Shown: piece by piece, positions 11,501 through 22,973 of the stretch
How positions within the stretch are numbered: position 1 is the first letter of the stretch
Layout of the letters: the number at the start of each line of letters is the position of its first letter
Origin: Tretioscincus oriximinensis
Taxonomy: Eukaryota > Chordata > Lepidosauria > Squamata > Gymnophthalmidae
Assembly (NCBI GenBank): GCA_022410635.1
Contig: JAJVDF010000434.1
Coordinates: 549,771 to 613,770 of the forward strand
Length of the DNA: 64,000 nucleotides
Direction: 5' to 3'
Notes under the pieces: model-generated
The model's input: the letters and a program-made list of their open reading frames with translations, nothing else
Told to the model about the DNA's origin: nothing
The model's database searches: none
Made by a program: the position numbers and the translations under genes

Positions 11501-14500
11501 CTCACTTGGCTGCCAGTTTCAAAGTATCCCCTAATTCTAGTGATGTTTGACAAAGAAATATTTTTCCAGAATCCACCTTTAAACACAAAGGTTTACAAGG
11601 CTAAAAAAAAACCAGACACTGCAGCATAATTTGGTAAAGGAGGTGTTCAGTCTTGGTGCGCACCACTTGGTGCCCTAGGCATTTTTGTTCCCAGTGACTA
11701 TCTGCACAACAGCAACAAGAAGGGAGACCCAATCTCTTTAGAGTCCCTTGGCCTGTTTGCACAGGCAAGGCGTACTAGTGCATTTTAAAAATCTGTTACA
11801 ATACATTTACAATAGATATAACAGGTTTCCAAAATTATTACTGCAAACAGAGGACATGTTTATGTAACTATTGTGAGAATGCACAGATATCAAAGGATGT
11901 TATCAAAGGATGCCCTCACTTGAAACATAAAATAATCCTTGCACTGAACTTTTAAATGTGCCCACATTGTCCTAGATGCATCAATATTTCATCATCAAAG
12001 TTACTGTTAAAACCCTTGCAGAAGTATACTTAGCAGTTACCAAATGTTACTTGGAAACAAAATATCAGTTTATTATACTAGTCTTTTGTGTTACAATATG
12101 ATCATTTTTCTGAAGCTGATAGGGAATTGTATTAAATGTACTATTGATTTGTATTACTGATTTATGAGATTTAAGTTATTGCTAGTTATTCCAAAGTTGT
12201 ATTATGGAATTAAGTTTCAAATAAAAGTATTATTCAAAAAAAAAAATGCGGAAGGAAGAACTATTGGTTGAGACTATCTGTGAATTGACCAGACCAGTTT
12301 TGCATAGGCTGTACTTCAGTTATTTGGGTTGTTAAACATAATGATATGACTGCATTGCCACAAGTTCACATTTGTCATGTAGGTTTTCCAGGCCCTCAAG
12401 GACCAACTGGTCAAAAAGGTGATATAGGTCCAATAGGACCAAGAGGCTATCCAGGAGCAACAAGTAATCCAGGTGAGCAAAAACAGTGGCGTGGCCTCTC
12501 CAAATTATCCGTGCAGTATGAGCTCAATATTTAGGCATAAAAAGGCACATGTATAGAAAAAGGAACTTCTTCATACCTGCCTGTATTTTAATTTTGAGTT
12601 TCACAAAATGTAAAACACTCCAATAGGATCATTTAATGGAAAAAGAGATCTTGGGAAACGTTTGTAGGATTCCGGTAATCTAAGAGTAAAGATAGCAGAT
12701 GTATCTTATGGATGCTGGAAGTGTTTTGAGCTTTGAACACAAGAATCCCCTATCCCTACATGCAAGCACTTCCTATAGTCACTGTAGTGATATGATTAGA
12801 GATCTTCACAGATGGGTCTTTTAAGTTTTCACAGCCCGTCCCTTAATTTGCTCACAGTATTTAACGGTAGTGACAATGTTGAGGAGGCTGAAAAATTAAT
12901 GGAGGCACCGCATTTCTTAAAGTGACCTGGCCCAAAGCTATAGAAATGGCTGGTGCAGTGACCAGACAACACTGTTAACTTTGTTGCCTGAATATGCAAT
13001 ATTCAAAAGTCAAAGCATGATAAAGGCATGCAGGCAATCTTGCCGCAACATCTGTGAGGAACCTGTCCTCGCCTTGCTCTTATAATGTCAAGCAGGAAAA
13101 CTCTTTTACAGTATGGATGATTAGGGGTTTCCATGGAGTGTTGGAGGCTCTGGGAATATGCTTCAGTGACAAAGTAGTGAAAGGAATCTCTCATTCAGGC
13201 AAGAATTAGAGAGCCGGGTCTTCTTCGGTCCTTTATTGAAACAGTTACAATAGTGTACAATACAGTCAAAGATTCAAAGTGACTCAGGGCTGTTAGCACC
13301 TGCTATTTATACAATCAACAGGAGCTCCTCCTCTAATGCACAAAACAATTTAAAATGGAATGGCATTTCCTTGTGCCTGGCGCGCAGGAACTAAGCACCC
13401 TATAACAAAAAGAACAAATTATTATTCAGATGAGTATATACCTGGAGAAAGAAATGTCCATCTAAAATATGCAGATCAGGTCAAGATAGCAGAATTCATT
13501 TTGCATTCTCATCTAACAGCTTTGTGAACAACAGGACCCTGTTCTAGAATATTTACAAAATAAAGGTTTTATATCAACCAGCTGACCTGTTTTCACCATA
13601 ACAGCAACAAGTTGACTGCTTGTTCCTCCATTTATATGTTTGATAAGCTTTTTGCAATTTGCTGTGAACTCTTATATAGGCCTGACAATTCCTGGTGTTC
13701 CTTTTGCATTTATAAGGTTTGCCTGGTGTAACGGGTGCACAAGGAGAAAAAGGAGAGAAAGGAGACACAACTTACATTCAAGGTATATATGACCAATTTC
13801 ATGATTCTCATTACCTCTTATTTTCTAAGCAGCTTCTGATATAATCCTCCACTGTATGTTCCCAGGTTTACCAGGGCAGAAAGGTGATGCAGGACAAAAA
13901 GGTTCCAAAGGAGACACAGGTAAAAATAGAAACATACAAACTGAATCTGACCAAAAATTACCTTTTAACAAAGATGATACAACAAATGTATAGCAATCTT
14001 ATGTATAAAGCTAGGATCCAGAGCATATAGACTCCATATAGCTTGGCAAACAGACTGTGATTCTCATAGTATGTAATCCTTTAGGTATACTTGAATAATA
14101 TCATCAAGCATTCCAATGCAAGCATTCTCATCTGTTCTCATCAAGGCAAAAAACCAGTGGGAATCCTTTGCTTTTACCAATGGGCGCATGCATTTCCTAT
14201 TTGCTCCAAATGGGAAATGCTTTCACTGCATGCCATTTGCAAAGCAAGAAGGAATCAGGGTGGAGTTAGCTCTGAAAACCATGCCAAGTGCAGCTTAACA
14301 CAATTCAAGTTAAGTGCACTCTGGCAACTCTGCTTTGGACACTCCACCCTATTCCTTGCGTCTGCTTATGGCTCCATTAGAGGTAGACGCTTACTCAAGC
14401 CTATCCCTTCATTTGCAAAGCAGGGATTTTTAAAAAAATCAGTTGTGCTGCTGTCTGCGCTGCCACCACGAGCACAGCAATAATTCATTAAATGTTCATT

Positions 14501-17500
14501 AAAGGGGCTGAATAGCAGAAGAGAAAAAATGTGCTGCTTTTCTCCCCTGTTCCATGCAACAAAGCCAAAATGGGGCTGTGGAGGAGGCAGAACAACGATG
14601 TGAATTCTCATTCACTTCCCTTTTCTCCCAACCATTTCTTTTCCCCCAATCAGAACTTGACCAGTGTCAGCTCCAATGCTTGGAATAAGCCAAAGCCATA
14701 ACAAGTGATACATCAAGTGGTTCAAATTTGAGGTGGGCTGAGAAAGTTCTAAAGAGCCAAGGTCAACCAGCTGGCTTTTGTGGAAGAGTGCAGAATCAAA
14801 CCGGCAGACTTCTACTTTAACCAGATTGGCTCTCGTACACCAGACATCCATCTTCTGCATCCATTTTATGTAACAAAGCATGAAGAGCAAATGACTTCCT
14901 AAGTCTAAATAATTTTAACTTTGTCATATATGAATTTTGCAATGCTGGAGGCTGATTCAAGGGCTGCTTCCAGACAGTATTAGGTTTATTGTGTTATTTA
15001 GTGATATTCCAGAATAAGTCCTTATTACCCAGATTATTGTACAGGGTCCCGACATAAAATCCAGAATAGAGCTTTAGACATTTAATGAATGTGAAAAAGT
15101 GATTTTCTCTTCAGATGCTGGAGCCATTCGAAGCTGCACTTGGTGAAAACTTATTTCTTTTGTAGCTATTAAAGTTCCAATTCTCCCTTTCATTATAATA
15201 TAGACCAATCAGTGAGGCTTACTTGTGAGGATGCTTGCTCTTATGACGGCATGACATATACATCTTATTTTTTTTTCTTTAATACTTCTGGTTCTAATCC
15301 AAACTAGGCCAGTTTCAGCTGTCCCTTTGTAATTATTCCCTTGACATTTATAGGCCACGTGGGAATTTGCAACCTCTACTTCTGTAGAGGAAAATGACAT
15401 TCTTACGATTTGTTTTATTGAAACATTTGCATATTCTAAACTTTTATCATTCCATACCAACTTGAATAACAATAAAAAACTAAGGTTTCCATTACTTAGA
15501 CTTGTCACTTTTTTATTCATCACTTTAGGTTCCCCAGGAAGTAAAGGAAATTCAGGGACTCCAGGTAAGTGCTTGATAAAATCCCAAGAACAGAAGGAAA
15601 GATTCAACAGTGTCCAAGGCAATTTGGTTAGTTTTATTAATTATTGCAGTTCCTGACTACATTCCTTGCTAGAGTATAAACATTATTCCCCAGAGCAATA
15701 AGCAGTTAATATGAAATAAAAATGTAAGTTATTTCTGCACTAGATTATGTTTTGAAGAAGGCCATGCTATCACAGAACAGTGTAAACTATGCCAGGGATG
15801 TCTACATTCCCTGGATGTTGGGTCCCTTTTTTGTGATATAATCCACAGTAAAAACCAGTGCCTTATAAAGTCATATTGAAGGATAGAAATGTCTTCCTTC
15901 TTCAGTGATAGTTGGTAGCATTTGAAAGAATAGAAACTGCTGGAACAAAATTTTAGAGGGCCATCTCTGCTGTAGGTATTTCAAGAAAGTCTGAATGGAT
16001 GCCTGTCAATGCATTCTCAGTGGATGGCAGCGAAGGAGGAGGAGGAGAAGGAGAAGGAGAACTGGCATAAATGGCTCAGTCAGATAAGTGCTGGTCTTTC
16101 ATCTGAGAGATCGGGTTTTGGGGCCCTGTGGCGAATGTGGAGGGGGTGAGCATCTGTAGCTCTAGCCAACCCAGCTATCTGAAAGCAAGAATTACAAGAA
16201 ATTGCAACAAACTGTGACTAGATAAAAGGGAACCAGAATACATGCCGCAATGATTGCGAAATAGAATTTTAATAATGTTTTTAATCAGTTTTTAGATGTA
16301 TCCCGTATATATTTTATTCTAGTTTTGTACAATATGGTCAACGGACTAATCATTAAACATATCTATCTATCTAAAAGGGAGCCACCACAGCCTGGTGGGG
16401 AAGACAGAATGTAAGCCTTTGGGAAAAAAATAACCTTGCAAGCCACTTTGAGTGTGGGGGGGAGGGAAACAGTTCAAACCTAGTTATACCCCACTTTTTG
16501 TACCCAAAGGAACACAAAGCAGCTTACAAGCTTATTTTTGCCTGAAGGCTTACATTCTATCTTCCCTACTACACTGTGATGGTCCCCATTTATCTAATTT
16601 ATTGCTTTCGATTAGCTGGGTTGGCTAGAGCTGACGCCAGTAGAGGCACTTACCCAAAGATGGTACCTCTGCTGAAACACCAGGGCTCTAACCATTGCAA
16701 CACTGTACAGAGGAAAGGCACAAACACTAATGAATGTGTCAGGGGAGCATAAATAGAAACAGAAAGTGAAAATCTTTATCTAAACATTAAGGGTTTGTGC
16801 ACACAGCTATTTTCTTCCTCAATTGGTGTGAGATCAGGGAGGTTCTGGTACATGTGTTAAGCGTCTTTCAGCAGTTGTCCCGCAGTTAATGCCATTTATC
16901 CCAGAATAAACTATTGCTGGAATAATCAGGCATCGTTGCTGAGAGCCTCAAACATCTTGTAACCAACCCCCATCCTCTCCTGTGTGCACATTAGGTGTGA
17001 GAATCAATGTGTTCAGGAGGGGAGAGAAGACAGGAGGAAGTGCCGCCTCCTTACTTCAGCGGGGGAATCTGCCCACCTTTTCCTAAACCCAGCCAGCCCT
17101 CCGCCTGCTTTTGGGGGCTGCTGCCTGGAGATCGGCTCGGCGAAGCAATGAGCAGGACATCATCGCTGTCAAATCATTGCTGTCATTGAGAAAGATCCCC
17201 TTATTTTTCTGTCCTTCAACTTAAGTGTCCAAATTTCCGCTGAGTTCATGCTGGAGAGGAAAAGTCCTATTAATCCTTCAGCTATCCTTTTGATTTTTAT
17301 TAAAACTTTCTATATGGGCAGAGATAATGACACATGGATATTTTCAAATTCATAATCGCATACATATTGTGAGATATGTGAGGATCTAGGGACGTATAGT
17401 ATGCAAAAGAGAAGACTGACAGGAGGCTTGATAGCTGTCTACAAGTATCTGAAAGGCTGTCACAGAGCAGAGGGATCAACCTTGTTCTCATTGGCACACG

Positions 17501-20500
17501 GAAGGACTAGAAACTATGGGATGAAACTGGAAGGTCCATTGACCGTATCATACAAAAACAGAATAAAATACATACGGGATACATCTAAAAACTGATTAAA
17601 ATTATTATTAAATTCTATGATATCGTTGTCCTAGATTGTGTTCCGACTGGGGGGAAAGAAACAGTTTATTGACTAGTGAAGTAAATCTAAATTCAATTCA
17701 CTGTTCTCTTCCCTTCCCAGCCCCATTTCAGCTCTGTTTTGGTGGCTGCAGAGGGCCGGGCAGGTGCACAAGCCCAGTATCGTTCAGTTTTAACAAAAGT
17801 TTAAAAAAAGAGGAAATTTTACCAGGTGCAGCTTATAATGCCTGCAGTACCTGGTGAAAAATTATCTTTCCACATCCTTTAAAACTATAAAACTCTTTGC
17901 CCTGTTTTTGTTTTTTCTGGCAATCCTATTATATATCCTGATTTATTTGGAAGTCCCGGTAACTGTTATTCAATTCCATCTTTCATAAATGTATTTAAAT
18001 CCATAGTCAATATAGTATTAAACAGTGATCATTCCAGAAGAACAAGACTGTTTAGAATGTGGGAATCTTAAAGTGATGTACAATGTAGCAGAAAGAGAAA
18101 AAAATCATAAAAAGGTAAAACCATTCAAAACATATAAAAGGTACAAAAATGTTCCTTTCTGTACAGGGTCTTATTTCCAGATTTATCCCAGGATATACCT
18201 TGGAATAGAGGTTTACAATTCGCATGCTAACATAGACTAAGGTGTCTCCCTATGGTAGGTTCCATAGTCTACAGCAGCTCATAATTAATTTTAAAGATTT
18301 ATACCCGACCCTTCACCCAAAAGTCCCAGAGTGGATCATAATAAAAGGTAAAACATATTTACAAACATACTTAGAAGCATAACTCATGCAATCTCTCTCT
18401 CTCTCCCGCCTTCCCTCCCATCTCTACATTCACGAATCTGCCATACACATGTTGGAACAGATTCCAAGCCCTGCTGCCAAGAGCAAGGCCAGGTGCAGAA
18501 AGGACTTCTATGTTTCTAAATGTTCTTCCCTTTTCCTCTTTTCATTTATTGTCATGTTTTGTTTGGGAAATAAAGGCATGCCTGGCCAAAAAGGAAGTGA
18601 AGGAAGGGGACAGAAAGGTGAACCAGGAGGAACTGGAGCTAAAGGCTCAGAGGGATCTCCAGGTAAAAATAGAGCATTATTCAGACTTTTGATCAGTGTG
18701 CTATCATTTCTATTGGTTTCCATAGAAGGTGGGGATGGAATCACCTAAATCATGCAGTTATAAAATCTGTCACTATCATGGTTTTAGTTAAAGTGTTCTA
18801 TCGTGAAACATCTGGAAACACTTGGGTGTAGAGTAGGGTGAAAATATAAATAAATAAAAATCAAAACATAGAATTTCCAAAACAAGATTTGGTAGTGGCC
18901 ACCATCTTGGTATCTTCAAATGTTTAAAATCCATAGAGGACAAGACTGTTCATTGCTACTGCTTGAAGTACTTTTGAAATATAGTCTGAAGATTTGAACA
19001 TGTATGAAGAAAGGACCTTACCTGCAAATGTCTCATGTTCTCATGCCTCAGGGCATGGCATATACAAATCACCCACCATCAGACTAAAACACAGACTAGA
19101 GCTGTAGTCAGAAGAATGCCACTCTTCCAAGTCACTTGTGAAATTCTGGGGATATAATTTTTTTATTTTATTTATTTATTTACCTTTATACCCTGCCCTC
19201 TACCTGAAGGTCTCTTGATCTCTTGAGTCTTCAGTAATTTCTTCTTACCACTAAATACCACTGGGAAAAAAGAGAGAAATTTTCAGTAACACTTGATCCT
19301 CAGAATAATTTAGCCTGGTTTAAGTTAAAAATGCTTTATTTGAAATCTGGAGTCATACAGGGACTGGATGTGTTTGCTAGTCTCATGTTGGATGCCCACA
19401 AATAGAGTGCAATTCTCATTTGAATATCACTGGATTAAACAGAATACAGATCTGATTGATTCCCCAAACTATCGGATAAATCGTTTGTAAAAATAAGTAT
19501 ACCAGGCAAAACTATGCAAAACTGCAGTCTTAAAAATAAAAGTGAAATTAATTCAGAAGTCAGGAAATAGAAACTCTAGGTTGCAGAAGCTTGCCCTCTC
19601 AAAAAAAAAAGCATCAGCACTTTCCCCATTTTAATAGTATTTAAAAATTAAGGATTGTGTACAATGAAGCCAATCTCAAACGTCAGAGTTCTCCATGCTT
19701 AATTTCATAGCTATTTTTTTAGTTTATGTTTTAGAAAAACAATGGAATAAATTAATACTCAAATCACTTAGGCTGTTTTTACACCTAAAAATGGAGTGGA
19801 ATGCGATTTGGAAATTCCCAAATCCAACCCGAAGTGGATGCCTTATTCCATGTCCATATCCACTCCAGGTTGAGAGCCCACATAGCACACGTGTTGGCAG
19901 TGGAAACCCTCCCACTTTAGCTGGAGCGAAAGCCGGAAAAACCTGTTTTTCTGGCAAAAGAGGTGGGGATAGGCAGCAGCTGACGAATGGCGCACTTCCT
20001 GCTTGAGCTCAGGCACTGCTCCACTCCTTCACTGCCTCCCCTTGCCTCTCATGGCTGTCTGCCTCTCGCCTTCCTTTCCCCTCAGTACCGTCGACAGAGG
20101 GTGAACTGTGGTGGGAAAGGGATCCCGAAAAGCAGCATGGAGAAGAGCGGCAGTGACGGCAGCAAGAGGAGCAGTAATGGCCGGTATTGGCAAGGCGTGT
20201 CCCTTGCGCCCCACCAGCTGGTGCTGCCGCTGCCTTTGCACTTCCCTCCGCTGGGCCGTTCTTTGTTTACCGGAAAGTCTTCGGGCGGCTAATAGTAAAA
20301 ACAACATGCAGGAACTGATACATTAAAAGCAATGGAGCCCGGGAGTGGAAAAGGGAGAGCTCATGTGTGGCTTTGTGAAGTCACTGTCAACATGGGATTA
20401 GTATTGCCATCAAATCCAGTCCCAGACTTTGTCTCCCTCCCTCCTCCCTCCCTGGCGAAAAATAAAACAAGAGATCATGGTTTGGAGTGTATGCTGCTCA

Positions 20501-22936
20501 AAAGGACCTGTGCATGGAATGGGGGTCAGGAGGAACGGGAACAAAATCTTATGCACGCAGCCATCCAGCACCCAACCCTTCCCCAATAGGTTGAGGTGTC
20601 CGTAACGTCACGGCTCTTTGCAAGTCTGAGATGGGAGCGCATGCTACGGAGAGCACGGCTATGGAGAATTCAAAATGGCAGAAAGGAGGAGTGGCAACAG
20701 AATTAGGCCACGAAATCCATTGCAGGAGCGAGTGGTGTGCATATCAAGGGAAGTGAGAGCACTTTGGAGTTGGTGTTTATGGTAACACAATGTGAACGGG
20801 AGACATTGGAGTTGCAGTTGGGCCTGTTTTAAGGTGCAGTGTATTTACAGCCTTAGACTTCCTAAATACTGTCCTGATAACAGTTCCTTCAAAGGAAGAC
20901 GAGTATTCAGAAGAGAAGACTGCAGTCTCTGACAACATGACTGGATTCTCTGCATTGTCATTTCTCCATTATTCAAAAGTTTGTGCCACAGGAATGTGGG
21001 CAAATAACAACACAGAAAATTCTGTCACTTTACTAGGGGCTGCAGTCTTCCCTTCTGGGCAAGGAATTCATCTCTGCATGGAAACAGGTTTTGACCTAGC
21101 TTTTTCATGTAGATGTGCATGAATCAAGCCAATCTGGATCAATCTCTAAAGTGGATTATGACAAATGTTTTAATTGTTAATCCAAACAGATTTACCTCAT
21201 TTGCAGATATTCCTACAAATCACTGCCTCTCTCTTCCTCAAGTGAGCAGTTAATCATCTTCATTTGCCTGCTGTTAAAGAAATAGATAAATTAGAACAGA
21301 CTTTGCCTACACGTCTTATACTGCCAAGTTGTCCATTCTTCATTTTATCCCTGCTGAGGCATTGATTGAGAGGCAACAGTGCTCTAGGAGATCTATCGAC
21401 GGTCACTAAGGATTTTGTGCATGATGAAAGACCCGGTTATCTTTTCTCACAATATTCAGTTTCCCCAATATAACCTTACATGGAGAAAGGAGAATCGGAG
21501 GAATGCCACATGAGATTCCAGCTTATAGCTTATAGCTGTCTGCTTATAGCAATTAAAAGGAAGACAACACCAAGTTACAACGTTTGGCTCCAGTCACACA
21601 AGTTTTCCAACTGCAATGGTCGTTGATGTCTCTACTCCACATGTTAACGGAGTTTTCGTATTGCATCCAAAAAAAAGATCTTCTGCCTTGCAATATTCTT
21701 TAGCTGATGTTTTGCAAAATTGCCATGCCTGCAGCCAGCGAGAAGAGAAGTCTTCCTATGTACTACTCCTTAACAGGATTATGCCAGGAAGAATCACTGG
21801 CTGAGCATGCTCATTATTTACTTCCTGGTTAGCTATGTGGATTTATATGTATATGCGTTGGCTACATTCTGCAATTCTGTCTCATAATAAGGAGCTGAGC
21901 CCACCGTGTGACTGCAGCCTATGTTTAGTTCATTTTCAGTCCATTCTCAGTTCTCAGACCACATGAGTCCTCTTATGTTTTTATTTCTTTTCATGTTGAA
22001 CTAGGAATTCAAGGGATGCAAGGACCGAAGGGTGAAAAGGGAGATGCAGGTAATTGAGGTTTTTTTTTACTTATATGAAATAATTCCAATCCAAACTTTT
22101 CTATAGCTTAATTATGTATTATAACAAGAGCAGACATCCGCATCTAATTCAGTGACAAGATCAATGGTACAGGAGATTTTTGCAGATTTTTTTTTGTTAC
22201 TGAGGTGCACTTTTGGAACATACTTTCAATCCATCTTCTGTCTTGAAGAACTGAATCGGGAAAAGAAAATTTTCCCTTCTCTACTGTCAGGCATTGTTGC
22301 TTTAATCATAGAATCATTGAATGATAGATTTGGAAGGGACCTCCAGGGCCATCGGGTCCAACCCCCTGCTCAATGCAGGATTCCTTAAACCATCCCGGAC
22401 AGATGACTGTCCAGTCTCTGTTTGAAGACTTCCAGCGAAGGCAAACTTGCCACCTCCTGTGGTTAACAATAATTCTCTTTGGGTATAGGGCAGTACTGAA
22501 ATGCAAATATATAAGTAAATAAAGAAACGTTTATGTCCAAACTGCATCTGAGGGAGTTGTGGGGGAATGAAAAATCATATAGACACAGCAGGGAGAGAGG
22601 GAGGGTCTAACAGTATGTTCTATTATATTTTATAACCCATCCAGATGAAGGAAAGGATAATGATGATATTGATGACACGTGGAGCCTTATTTTGGGTAAC
22701 ATCTCTGGACAGAACTTGGTCATTCACATGCCAGTATAGATAGACTATGGCAGGTCACATTCGGGACATGCCATGGTCTACCCTAGCATGTGGTTGGCAG
22801 GCTCCAATTCCGAGGGGCAGCCCAGTATAAGGCGCCGTGTGGATGCAGCCCATGATTTTTATAATGATTTTTGCATAACATAATTATGCAAAATTATGTG
22901 TGAGTATTTTCTACAAAAAGCAAGAGTGTCTTATGT

Positions 22937-22973
<37 letters not shown>

